A stretch of 64,000 nucleotides of DNA from a virus. Location of the stretch: positions 1-64,000 of the IMG/VR virus record IMGVR_UViG_3300020463_000007; one strand, 5' to 3'. The stretch's first letter is position 1. The number at the start of each line of letters is the position of its first letter. This document shows positions 32,646 through 40,499 of the stretch, piece by piece. The translations under genes were made by a program, and so were the position numbers. The notes under the pieces were generated by a model. That model saw nothing but the letters and a program-made list of their open reading frames with translations. It did no database searches and was not told the DNA's origin.

Positions 32646-33014
32646 TTACACCAATATGTTTCTGCGTTCTGTTTTATCTGAAATTTGATCTGCGGTAGAA
32701 TAACCTATTGAACTTGTTGCATCTCTATTATAATTTAATATCTCTGCAACTACATTACTTAATTGTGTTTCTGATAATCCTTTTAATGTATCTAATAATT
32801 GAAATACAGGAATTTCATCAAGTTTTGCTTGTGTCAATAAAACTGTAGTTGTTGCTCTTGCGGCTTCACTGCTGAACCCTCTTTTTTCAAAGTAACCAAC
32901 AACAGCATTTACATCATTGGTTGGAAAACTAATAGACTTAGTATAATATTTGTCAAAAAAATCTGTAACTTTTTTATCGTTGTTAGCAACATTATTGGAT
33001 GGTAAACTTGGCAT
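32646..33014 (-). CDS. Hypothetical late protein, 122 aa
   Basis: A helical protein without motifs: KVTDFFDKYYTKSISFPTND, then GYFEKRGFSSEAARATTTVL and LLDTLKGLSETQLSNVVAEI, ending STADQISDKTERRNILV. It sits between gp4 and the tail-tube cap/initiator, in frame-tight contact with both (three and two bases), so it should be a virion or assembly protein. I do not recognise it. Confidence 0.75.
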   Translation of the reverse strand: MPSLPSNNVANNDKKVTDFFDKYYTKSISFPTNDVNAVVGYFEKRGFSSEAARATTTVLLTQAKLDEIPVFQLLDTLKGLSETQLSNVVAEILNYNRDATSSIGYSTADQISDKTERRNILV

Positions 33015-33016
33015 TT

Positions 33017-34288
33017 TTATGTTCCTGTGACTTGTGCATTTAGAGCGGCTCTATCAGCACTTCCTTGATTATTAAAATTTGCGTTAGCTTCGTTAACACC
33101 ACCAGCATTTCCGTTTGCTTGGAAGTTAGATCTATTTTGTTGCCTTGCGGCTGATTCTGCTGCCGCTGGATTTTGACTTGCATTTGATCCGCTTATTGCA
33201 GATGATAATGAACGTAATCCGACCACTGCAGCTGTAGCTACAGCTAAATCCCCTGCTCCTCCTAAACCTCCAGTCTTAGGAAATACAGTTTGTGAAACTC
33301 CGCTTACATTTGTGCCTCCTGCGGCACCTATTGCTCCGGTCAGTAAATTAAATCCTTCCGCACGTAATCCTTCACTACTTAAATTTCTAGCGTTAGCAAT
33401 TAATCCTGCCGCTGCCAGTCCTGCTTGTAATGGACTATTAAAACCAGTACCTTGTGTAATAAATCCAAATAGTTGTGATGCTGTGCCCAGAATACCTCCA
33501 AGCCCGCCACCACTTAACATGCTAGGGGTATTATCATAATGTTCTGGTGCACCAAATCCTTTAGGATTTCCGTTAGTACCAGTTTCAACATTACCCCTAT
33601 CATAAAACACTGATTCATATGCCACTGTAATAGTATTTGCCATTGTGGTTGTACCATCAGCTGAATCAACTGTATCATGTTGCCAATCAGTAATAATTGG
33701 ATTTACTAACGTGTAGGTTGTATACGCCTTTCTTGCCATTTGTGAAATTTGTATATTTTGAAAAAATGGTACTGTAATATTGTTATCTAAACCGTATGAG
33801 AATGTATTTGCTCCAGGACCTTTATATGTGTTATCTCCTGCACCAGCTTTATTATATGCGCCTGGAATTGATTTGTAATTACCGTCTGCAAAATAATATC
33901 TATAATATGCTTCTAGTAATGCTGTAGTGACACCATAATTGTCATCATGAAATGTAATTGTAATTGGATTATATTTTATAGCTGTTTGAACATTCTTTTT
34001 TCTGTTGTATTTGTTTTTAGTTTCAACATCTGCACTGAATCTTGGAAGGTCTGCACTTTTAACAAGCATACCTATTTCTAATTCATGTTTTTGTTTTAGA
34101 TCAGGTAGAATACTTGCCGCTGCAGGATCCATTTGAAAAAAGCAGTGGTATAAAAATTTCTGGTGTGGTGCAAGTTTTTGATTTTCAGTTACAAAAAGTC
34201 TACTAGCATGAGCGTAATCACCTAAGTTTCCTTTAGGGCTTAAAACACCATCTGCTAACTGTCCTAAAAATCCATTGAATGCTGACAT
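33017..34288 (-). CDS. Baseplate tail-tube cap/initiator-like protein (gp48/gp54)
   Basis: 423 residues. The N-terminal two thirds have the tail-tube-like fold pattern: LVKSADLPRFSADVETKNKY, AIKYNPITITFHDDNYGVTT followed by ALLEAYYRYYFADGNYK, and ITVAYESVFYDRG. The C-terminal 170 residues are Gly/Ala/Ser-rich low complexity (LSGGGLGGILGTA ... GLIANARNLSSEGLRAEG). In T4, gp48 and gp54 share such folds and start the tail tube on the baseplate. Sequence alone does not tell which of the two this is. Late box and AGGAGA ribosome site precede it. Confidence 0.6.
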   Translation of the reverse strand: MSAFNGFLGQLADGVLSPKGNLGDYAHASRLFVTENQKLAPHQKFLYHCFFQMDPAAASILPDLKQKHELEIGMLVKSADLPRFSADVETKNKYNRKKNVQTAIKYNPITITFHDDNYGVTTALLEAYYRYYFADGNYKSIPGAYNKAGAGDNTYKGPGANTFSYGLDNNITVPFFQNIQISQMARKAYTTYTLVNPIITDWQHDTVDSADGTTTMANTITVAYESVFYDRGNVETGTNGNPKGFGAPEHYDNTPSMLSGGGLGGILGTASQLFGFITQGTGFNSPLQAGLAAAGLIANARNLSSEGLRAEGFNLLTGAIGAAGGTNVSGVSQTVFPKTGGLGGAGDLAVATAAVVGLRSLSSAISGSNASQNPAAAESAARQQNRSNFQANGNAGGVNEANANFNNQGSADRAALNAQVTGT

Positions 34289-34309
34289 TAATATAATCTC
34301 CTATATTAA

Positions 34310-34317
34310 TATTTATC
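34310..34317 (-). promoter_or_regulatory. T4-like late promoter box
   Basis: GATAAATA on the minus strand upstream of the tail-tube cap/initiator gene (ATG 34288), with a normal leader carrying AGGAGA. Confidence 0.65.
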
Positions 34318-34325
34318 CATATAAA

Positions 34326-34520
34326 TTAACTGGTCATATTAAAATCTAATTGTCCCCAAGGTATAGGATTTCCGTATGTATCTGTAATTATTTCACCACC
34401 TATAGATCCAACCATTAATTTACCATGTTCATGATAATACTTCGATGGTTTTATTTCTACACCGTTTTTATACTTTTTATAGTTTGGAGATATTTGACCT
34501 TTACGTTTTTTAAACGCCAT
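34326..34520 (-). CDS. Small basic protein, 64 aa
   Basis: MAFKKRKGQISPNYKKYKNG, then EIKPSKYYHEHGKLMVGSIG and an ending PIPWGQLDFNMTS. A basic head and a Gly/Pro-rich tail. It has its own late box (34540-34547) and AGGAAA ribosome site, so it is a late gene on its own unit following a terminator. Function unknown; a small virion protein is likely. Confidence 0.7.
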   Translation of the reverse strand: MAFKKRKGQISPNYKKYKNGVEIKPSKYYHEHGKLMVGSIGGEIITDTYGNPIPWGQLDFNMTS

Positions 34521-34539
34521 TATGTTTCCTTTTTGAAGG

Positions 34540-34547
34540 TATTTATC
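34540..34547 (-). promoter_or_regulatory. T4-like late promoter box
   Basis: GATAAATA on the minus strand, 20 bases before the ATG at 34520, with AGGAAA in the leader. It lies just downstream of the terminator at 34565-34593, so it restarts transcription. Confidence 0.65.
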
Positions 34548-34564
34548 GTCAAGGAGTATAGGTC

Positions 34565-34593
34565 AAAAAAAAAGGAGCCGAAGCTCCTTTTTT
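34565..34593 (-). terminator. Rho-independent terminator after gp19
   Basis: AAAAGGAGC, loop CGAA, GCTCCTTTT, flanked by A-runs and T-runs, makes a near-perfect hairpin followed by U residues on either strand. It lies 18 bases beyond the gp19 stop and should end the tail-tube message. Confidence 0.85.
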
Positions 34594-34610
34594 AATTATT
34601 AATTTATATG

Positions 34611-35237
34611 TTAAACGCCGCCACCTGTAATAAGTGTATTCACTGTACGTCCAACCGCTGTACCTAATCCTGTACCTTGTGGTGTTTGGATTGCGTTATC
34701 GTATTGTATTTCTAGTGTTACTCTCATTGGTTCGTTGTTAGCATATGCTAGTTCGTTATAGTTTGCATTTGTTACAAAACAACCATATAATTCAAATGTT
34801 TCTAGTGTAGTCGGAGTATTTGCACCGTTACCACCATCTAGGATTTCAATTGTAGTTGTAAACTTATAATCTTGTCCTGATGCTGCACTTGACTGTTCGA
34901 AGAAATCAAATTGTTTCTGTAATTGCTCACCTACTAATTTTTGTACGTTATTGTTTACATCTTCACGTAAATTAATAGTAATTGGTGACCAAGTATGCTT
35001 ACCTGCTAGGTATGCTTTAGAGTTATAAACTGGAATTTCAATTGGTTCAAAAGCAACTGTTGGTCTAGTTACATCCACTACTTGTTTTGTCAATTCTGTA
35101 GTTGGTGTAGTTACACCAAAATTTTGCAAAGAAACTCTAAATCGATATTGCAGTTTCGGCATTAACAAGCCCTGATTGCTTGCGGAATCTCCACTAGCTA
35201 AAGGGACTGTAATTTTTGATAGTGTTGAAATAGACAT
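34611..35237 (-). CDS. 19: Tail tube protein gp19
   Basis: A 208-residue major tail tube protein, the inner cylinder of the contractile tail. It begins MSISTLSKITVPLASGDSAS; the core YRFRVSLQNFG, VTRPTVAFEPIEIPVYNSKA, HTWSPITINLREDV and the closing FELYGCFVTNANYNELAYAN followed by VTLEIQYDNA are typical. Own late box (35261-35268), AGGAG ribosome site and strong terminator suggest a high-abundance message. Confidence 0.92.
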   Translation of the reverse strand: MSISTLSKITVPLASGDSASNQGLLMPKLQYRFRVSLQNFGVTTPTTELTKQVVDVTRPTVAFEPIEIPVYNSKAYLAGKHTWSPITINLREDVNNNVQKLVGEQLQKQFDFFEQSSAASGQDYKFTTTIEILDGGNGANTPTTLETFELYGCFVTNANYNELAYANNEPMRVTLEIQYDNAIQTPQGTGLGTAVGRTVNTLITGGGV

Positions 35238-35260
35238 TTAGTTTGCTCCTATATTAATTG

Positions 35261-35268
35261 TATTTATC
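35261..35268 (-). promoter_or_regulatory. T4-like late promoter box of gp19
   Basis: GATAAATA on the minus strand, 24 bases before the ATG at 35237, with AGGAG in the leader. It starts just after the gp18 stop. Confidence 0.7.
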
Positions 35269-35271
35269 ATA

Positions 35272-38200
35272 TTAGAGTCCTGCAATTTCCCCAGTATTTT
35301 TAAGCCTTAGTGGAATGTAAATAAATTCTACTGCTTTTACTGGTTCTATAGCTATATCTAAATATAGTTCATTACGGTCAATTCTACTTGGTGTATTATT
35401 GGACTCATCACAGACAACTAAGAAGTCATACAATGCTCTTTGTCCTACTAATTCTAACAGTAAGCTCTCTGCCGCTCCTTTAATCTCATCTCTAGTAATT
35501 TTATCATTAGGTTCAAAGATATATGGTTTTGCAAGTTTTTGTAATTGACTACGTAGGTAAATTACTAAACGTGCTACGTTAATTCTATCTAACGCACTTG
35601 TACCTCTAGCACGAGTTTTTTGTCCATATGCTACTAAGCCTGCTCCTGTAATAAATGTAATAGGATTGACATTCTGTGCGTACAAAGTATCTCTCTGACC
35701 TTCGTTTAATGATACAACATTAAATTCACCTTCTGCATCAACAAACCCTGTTGAAGTTGCATTAGTTATGCCACCTCTTCTAATACCTGCTGGTGCAAAC
35801 CATGGAAAGCTAACCTGATCGCTTAGTGCCATAGTTCTTAGCATCATGTGACTTGGTGGAACAACAATGTTGTTGCCCGCATTATCACTTGAAAATCCTG
35901 CTGGATAAAACACGCCTAAGTATTCATCTCTTGACACAAGTCCATCATCATTATCTTCTGGTGCTAACGCTTGGTTAGTTGCCCAATTATTAAGATCAGT
36001 TGCATTAGATTTTAATGTAAATGGAGCATCACCTATGATAAATGCACTTAAACCTCTGTCATAGTTAAGGCTGATCATTTCACCAATAAGTTCTGGGTAT
36101 CCTGGAGTAGCCATTAAGTTAAACAATCTTGACTCATCATCTCTAATATCAGAATTGCTGTTAACTAATGATTGAAGTGCTTGAACAACAACTTTACGCT
36201 GTGCCTTAGCACCAAAGCTACCTGAACCATCTGCTTGGTTACCTGACTCAGTCACCCAACGATGTGGATAATAATTTTCCATCGCTTCGTTGTTATTGAA
36301 TCTTAAATTATCACCGTTTACATTTACCCAGTTACGCTCAAATCTTTTTACGTTAAATCCACTTCTACGTAGATTGTAAAGTAACATACCTTTTGGATAA
36401 AGTGCTGGATCTGGAGCATCAGTATCTAAGAAGTTACTTACAAGTAAGTCCTCAATTGCACTTGCTGTTGATAAAGATCCTGCTGTTGCATAACGTGCAT
36501 CTGCAAACAATACACCATTCTCTGTAGTTTGATCGGCGCTATCACGTAGCTCCCATCTATTTGCAATTGGTGTGTTTAGTTTATTTGCGTTGAACACATA
36601 TATTTGTGGGTAGCTTGATAATACTGCTGTACTAATCCAAACGTCTCCATTTTTTAGTGCAGTACCATCACTTTGTAGTGTTGGAGAACTTGCACTTACA
36701 ATCGGTCCTGCTGGATCTGTTTGTTCACCTTCAGAAGCATTGTAGTATGGGCTAGTTGAATCTAAATAACCTACCCAAGTAGTACCATTATGAATCATAA
36801 GATCTACTTCGTCTACAACTGAACTATACCATAAAGTTCCTTGGTCTGTTAAAGCTGTAACTTCATTTGGACTTGCAGTATAAGCTAACGGCTTCCATTG
36901 ACTTGCTTGAAGTTGTAATGGATTTGTTGTGCCGTCTGTGCCTGCTACATAATAAAGATTAGGTGTACCGCTTGTTGTACTTACGTATGCAGTAAATCCT
37001 GCTTCAGTTAATGAACCGTCAGTATCAATAAATCTTATATCACCAAACTGTGAATGTGAAATTGTTACTCTATTTTGACTATCAACATCTGCTGTAACAT
37101 TTTCAATATTTGCACTTGTAATTGCTGCCGCAAGTGTGTCTGCATCAGTAATTGTGCCATTAAATGTAGCTGATACTGTAATTGGAGTGTTAAATGTTGC
37201 TTTACCTGCATCTGTTGAAGCTACAGTAAAAGTCTTTACACCTGCTGTCATAGTTGATGCAACAATCTTGCTTCCTCTTACAGATGTTGGAGTTGCTGCT
37301 TCTCTTCTATAAATTTTATATGAACCTAAAGGTTGTGCATCGCCTGCACAATTTGTTTGTACATATAGTGCGCCTGCTGCAAGATTGGCTCCGCCACCTG
37401 CTAAATCAAGTTTATAAAGTGCTTCTTCGTTGCTTGCATATAAAGGAGCTTCTATAGTTTCCCATAACAAAGTTGCACTATTGAATGACTTAACTCTAAA
37501 TCTTGCACCTAAATTTGCTTGTGTAGTTTTAAACCAAATACTACCTGTTGGACGAGTATATGTATCTGCTGTTTTCCATTCTGGCACTGATGTGTGTGCT
37601 GAAATTTGTAATGCTGGTGGAAAGTAATTACCTGCATCTATACCTAATAATGTTAATGTAGCACTATCGCCGCCAATAACAATTGGTCCGCCAAAAGTTG
37701 AATCTGCTGCACCTGAACTATTACCATCACTGTAAATTTCTAACTTACTGTTTACTGCCGCTGCAAGTACACCTGAAATTGATAATCCGTTAATTGTTGC
37801 AGCAATAGTTGTTACTGTATCAACCGATGTAACTGATATTGAAACTCCGTTTACTGTAATTGTTGTGCTTCCTGGAAAAGATGGATTCGCTTTAGAACCT
37901 TGTACGGTAGGCCAACTCTTCATCCAGTCTTCGCTACCTAACTGTACCCAAGTACCTGCTGTAACACCAGGGGCATTACCTGCTGTTTTATACCACATAG
38001 TATTGAGTGTTGTTAATGCTACTACTGCATAGTCGCCTATAGTACCAAATGATGTTTTAGGAGCACCTGGTGCTTCTGCTGTACCTGTAACAAATGTTAC
38101 GTCTGTTATAACGCTAGGTACTCTATTTGTAAAACTCTGTCCGCCTGTTACTGTTACTGCGGCTCCATTCCATTCTTGAAGACCAAATGTTGTTATGGAA

Positions 38201-38616
38201 GTATCAAACCAATAAGTTCCGTTTGTTGGATATGCAGCTGGTGCTGTTGCTTTTGGTTTAAGTTGATTAGTGTCTACATCTGCTCTTGTTACAAAAGCCG
38301 CGTTGCTAATTCCTAAATATGAATATGCCGCTTGTAAACCGTATTCGTTAAGCTCTCCTGCATGTACTGCATTGTTGCTTGCGTCTGTTTCAAATACTGG
38401 ATCACCAAATGTGTCTGCTAAATCTCTTTGAGATGTTAACAAGAAAGGTTTTCCTGCATTTGCTTTAGTTGTTCCTGTTGCTGTTCCTGTACCTGCAGCG
38501 TTCTTTTTATCTTGAGCACTCACAACAAATATCATAGGTGTTGTGCCTGGCTCTGCCGGAGTATAAAAACTCTCGTCGATAACGCTTACTTGTACGCCTG
38601 GTGAAGTTAATGCCAT
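35272..38616 (-). CDS. 18: Tail sheath protein gp18, enlarged
   Basis: 1114 residues against 659 in T4. The conserved sheath core is at the two ends. The N-terminus reads MALTSPGVQVSVIDESFYTP, and the C-terminus includes NYDRGLSAFIIGDAPF, YGQKTRARGTSALDRINVAR, LRSQLQKLAKPYIFEPND and DIAIEPVKAVEFIYIPLRLK. The extra mass is a central insertion (about 130-690) of repeated beta modules with a G-T/D-x-W...W pattern (GTLWYSSVVDEVDLMIHNGT then TWVGYL; GDVWISTA). These probably decorate the outside of the sheath. Canonical late box TATAAATA upstream. Confidence 0.93.
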   Translation of the reverse strand: MALTSPGVQVSVIDESFYTPAEPGTTPMIFVVSAQDKKNAAGTGTATGTTKANAGKPFLLTSQRDLADTFGDPVFETDASNNAVHAGELNEYGLQAAYSYLGISNAAFVTRADVDTNQLKPKATAPAAYPTNGTYWFDTSITTFGLQEWNGAAVTVTGGQSFTNRVPSVITDVTFVTGTAEAPGAPKTSFGTIGDYAVVALTTLNTMWYKTAGNAPGVTAGTWVQLGSEDWMKSWPTVQGSKANPSFPGSTTITVNGVSISVTSVDTVTTIAATINGLSISGVLAAAVNSKLEIYSDGNSSGAADSTFGGPIVIGGDSATLTLLGIDAGNYFPPALQISAHTSVPEWKTADTYTRPTGSIWFKTTQANLGARFRVKSFNSATLLWETIEAPLYASNEEALYKLDLAGGGANLAAGALYVQTNCAGDAQPLGSYKIYRREAATPTSVRGSKIVASTMTAGVKTFTVASTDAGKATFNTPITVSATFNGTITDADTLAAAITSANIENVTADVDSQNRVTISHSQFGDIRFIDTDGSLTEAGFTAYVSTTSGTPNLYYVAGTDGTTNPLQLQASQWKPLAYTASPNEVTALTDQGTLWYSSVVDEVDLMIHNGTTWVGYLDSTSPYYNASEGEQTDPAGPIVSASSPTLQSDGTALKNGDVWISTAVLSSYPQIYVFNANKLNTPIANRWELRDSADQTTENGVLFADARYATAGSLSTASAIEDLLVSNFLDTDAPDPALYPKGMLLYNLRRSGFNVKRFERNWVNVNGDNLRFNNNEAMENYYPHRWVTESGNQADGSGSFGAKAQRKVVVQALQSLVNSNSDIRDDESRLFNLMATPGYPELIGEMISLNYDRGLSAFIIGDAPFTLKSNATDLNNWATNQALAPEDNDDGLVSRDEYLGVFYPAGFSSDNAGNNIVVPPSHMMLRTMALSDQVSFPWFAPAGIRRGGITNATSTGFVDAEGEFNVVSLNEGQRDTLYAQNVNPITFITGAGLVAYGQKTRARGTSALDRINVARLVIYLRSQLQKLAKPYIFEPNDKITRDEIKGAAESLLLELVGQRALYDFLVVCDESNNTPSRIDRNELYLDIAIEPVKAVEFIYIPLRLKNTGEIAGL

Positions 38617-38652
38617 TTCTTTGTCTCCTGTTGGAATAAGTTATTCTACTTG

Positions 38653-38660
38653 TATTTATA
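38653..38660 (-). promoter_or_regulatory. Canonical late promoter box of gp18
   Basis: TATAAATA on the minus strand, the exact T4 late consensus, 37 bases before the gp18 ATG at 38616, with AGGAG in the leader. Confidence 0.75.
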
Positions 38661-38727
38661 AGATTTATTTCAAAAACACCTTAAACATACCCATATAAAG
38701 GGACGATAAAGGGGAGCTAAATACATT

Positions 38728-39066
38728 ATGAGACCTTTATGTGTATGTGGATTACGTCCTGCGGCAATTAACTATAAAAAAGGCACTAAAATTTTTTATA
38801 GGAAAAAATGTGAGCTATGTTGTAAGCATGGAGGTACAGGACACGGTATTCCTAAATGGAAACGTGCAGGTTATGAGAAAAAATCACAATGCGAAAAATG
38901 TGGTTATAAAAGTAAGCACAAAGAGCAGTTTAATGTATTCCATATAGACGGTTCTCTGGATAATTGTAGGTTTACTAATTTAAAAACAATTTGTGCAAAT
39001 TGCCAACGTATTATGCAGAAGCAAGGTGTTCGTTGGAAACAAGGAGATCTTGTACCTGATTTCTAA
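38728..39066 (+). CDS. HNH-like / zinc-ribbon protein
   Basis: 112 residues, plus strand, isolated between minus-strand genes. It has C-x-C (CVCG), C-x2-C (CELCC), C-x2-C (CEKCGYKS) and C-x2-C (CANC) pairs. The core FNVFHIDGSLDNCRFTNLKT is the beta-beta-alpha pattern of HNH-type zinc proteins, with H then N-x3-N. Such genes may be homing-type nucleases or conserved phage DNA-binding proteins. GGGGAG and a CTAAATA late-like box precede the ATG. Its end overlaps the convergent dNMP kinase gene by 56 bases. Confidence 0.75.
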   Translation: MRPLCVCGLRPAAINYKKGTKIFYRKKCELCCKHGGTGHGIPKWKRAGYEKKSQCEKCGYKSKHKEQFNVFHIDGSLDNCRFTNLKTICANCQRIMQKQGVRWKQGDLVPDF

Positions 39067-39622
39067 GGTCAGTAATAGTCTTATTATTTTCTATAATATA
39101 TGTAAATTTAGTATTTGCCCACGCCCATTCACTTGGATGTACTTCTTTAGGTTCTACTCCTAGTGTTTGATATTCGCTAAACCAATCTGGGTCTTGACCT
39201 CTTTTAACTCGCCATACTTGTCCGTTGATTCCATATATCATTTTAGCTTCATTAGGAAAACGTACATCTGGAATAACAAAATTTATATCAGGATTATCAA
39301 GTATTTTCTTTTTTGTTAAACTAACCCATATACCATCATAAAACCCATCTCTCATACATTCTGTACCAAACAACTGTAGCACATATCTTGGTGTTATTTC
39401 TTCACCTGTTTCGTTAGACCAATATGGATCAATTTGCTCACGCCATTGTCTGCTTTGGTCTGTTTTACCATCAAGCAAATTACGATCCCAATCAAACATA
39501 GTTGCTACACTATCTTTTAATTTATCTGCAAAACTAAGTTTTTGAAAGTTATGCCGTTTAATTAAATGATCTGCAATAGTATCTTTACCGCTACCAATTA
39601 AACCACAAATACCAATAATCAT
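39011..39622 (-). CDS. Deoxynucleoside monophosphate kinase (T4 gp1-like)
   Basis: A 203-residue P-loop kinase that would phosphorylate dNMPs to supply DNA synthesis. P-loop GLIGSGKDT at 7-15; LSFADKLKDSVATMFDWD is the lid/NMP-binding region; VLQLFGTECMRDGFYDGIW, FVIPDVRFPNEAKMI and VWRVKRGQ are typical of the T4 gene 1 family. A consensus promoter (39644-39672) with AGGAGA leader indicates early expression amid late genes. Confidence 0.85.
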   Translation of the reverse strand: MIIGICGLIGSGKDTIADHLIKRHNFQKLSFADKLKDSVATMFDWDRNLLDGKTDQSRQWREQIDPYWSNETGEEITPRYVLQLFGTECMRDGFYDGIWVSLTKKKILDNPDINFVIPDVRFPNEAKMIYGINGQVWRVKRGQDPDWFSEYQTLGVEPKEVHPSEWAWANTKFTYIIENNKTITDLRNQVQDLLVSNEHLASA

Positions 39623-39643
39623 ATAGATCTCCTAAGTATCTAT

Positions 39644-39672
39644 AGTATACTGGATATTACTGTAAATGTCAA
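39644..39672 (-). promoter_or_regulatory. Sigma70-type promoter of the dNMP kinase gene
   Basis: TTGACA (39667-39672), 17 bases, TATACT (39644-39649) on the minus strand. The leader is of normal length with AGGAGA before the ATG at 39622. Confidence 0.75.
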
Positions 39673-39679
39673 GTGTTTT

Positions 39680-40438
39680 TTAACCAATTAAGAAACTATA
39701 ACCTACGCCGCCTGGTACGTTTGTAGCTACGTCTTGCTCTAGTTTTTCCATTTCGGCTTGTGCTTCTTGTTTTAGGGTATCACCGTTAAGTTGGCTTCCG
39801 CCTTGTGGGCCAGCAATAGTTGCAAATTTACTACGTGCTTCGCCTAGCATAAATTTACAAGTTGCGAGTGTATAATCCTTTAGCCATTGATTGGCAAGAT
39901 AATCTGTAATTAATTCACTGTTAGGTCTATAATTATAACATAATAAAAGTAGGTCTTCTTCTGCTCTAGGTCTTTGTAATAGTGTTAATTTTTTATTGGC
40001 TGTATTCCATTTGAATTCAATAAAAGATCCAAACATACGTCCTACAATTTCTTGGTAACCAGAAAATAGTTCATATGATGCAAGTCCGCCCATATTAGAG
40101 CTTGCTAACAAATACGTATTTGTATATGCAAGGTTAAAAGGTTCAAATAACGAGCCGCCATCTCCGCCACCTGTTCTAGAACCTATTGAACGTCTATGTA
40201 TTTTTCTAACTTCTACAATTTCATTAGGTAAAATATATTCATTTTGATCAATCACAGTAGGAAGAAATACATAAGATTCTTCAACAGAATTATCTGATCT
40301 TTGTCTAAATTTACTAAATGCTTTATCTAATGCTGTCTGATAGTGTACAGGATCAAGCTCTACATCGATCATACCTCCGCCTAGCATTGTATGCACGTAA
40401 TCAAATATTTCTTGTTTCTGTGTTTGTAGATCTGCCAT
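39680..40438 (-). CDS. 13: Neck protein gp13
   Basis: About 252 residues starting MADLQTQKQEIFDYVHTMLG. Marine-type gp13 features are GGGMIDVELDPVHYQTALDK, FSKFRQRSDNSVEESYVFLP, ILPNEIVEVRKIHRRSIGSR, GYQEIVGRMFGSFIEFKWNT and LATCKFMLGEARSKF. gp13 and gp14 form the neck that joins the head to the tail. Its late box (40465-40472) is back to back with that of gp14, so the neck genes are divergent. Confidence 0.88.
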   Translation of the reverse strand: MADLQTQKQEIFDYVHTMLGGGMIDVELDPVHYQTALDKAFSKFRQRSDNSVEESYVFLPTVIDQNEYILPNEIVEVRKIHRRSIGSRTGGGDGGSLFEPFNLAYTNTYLLASSNMGGLASYELFSGYQEIVGRMFGSFIEFKWNTANKKLTLLQRPRAEEDLLLLCYNYRPNSELITDYLANQWLKDYTLATCKFMLGEARSKFATIAGPQGGSQLNGDTLKQEAQAEMEKLEQDVATNVPGGVGYSFLIG

Positions 40439-40464
40439 AAATATTCTCCGAATTGTCCTCATAG

Positions 40465-40494
40465 TATTTATCGTTCTTATCGTTCCGATAAATA
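40465..40494. promoter_or_regulatory. Divergent late promoter pair as inverted repeat (gp13/gp14)
   Basis: TATTTATCG (40465-40473) and CGATAAATA (40486-40494) are perfect inverted copies separated by 12 bases. The left copy is the late box of gp13 on the minus strand (normal leader). The right copy is the late box of gp14 on the plus strand, only five bases before its ATG at 40500. Confidence 0.8.
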
Positions 40495-40499
40495 CTTGT

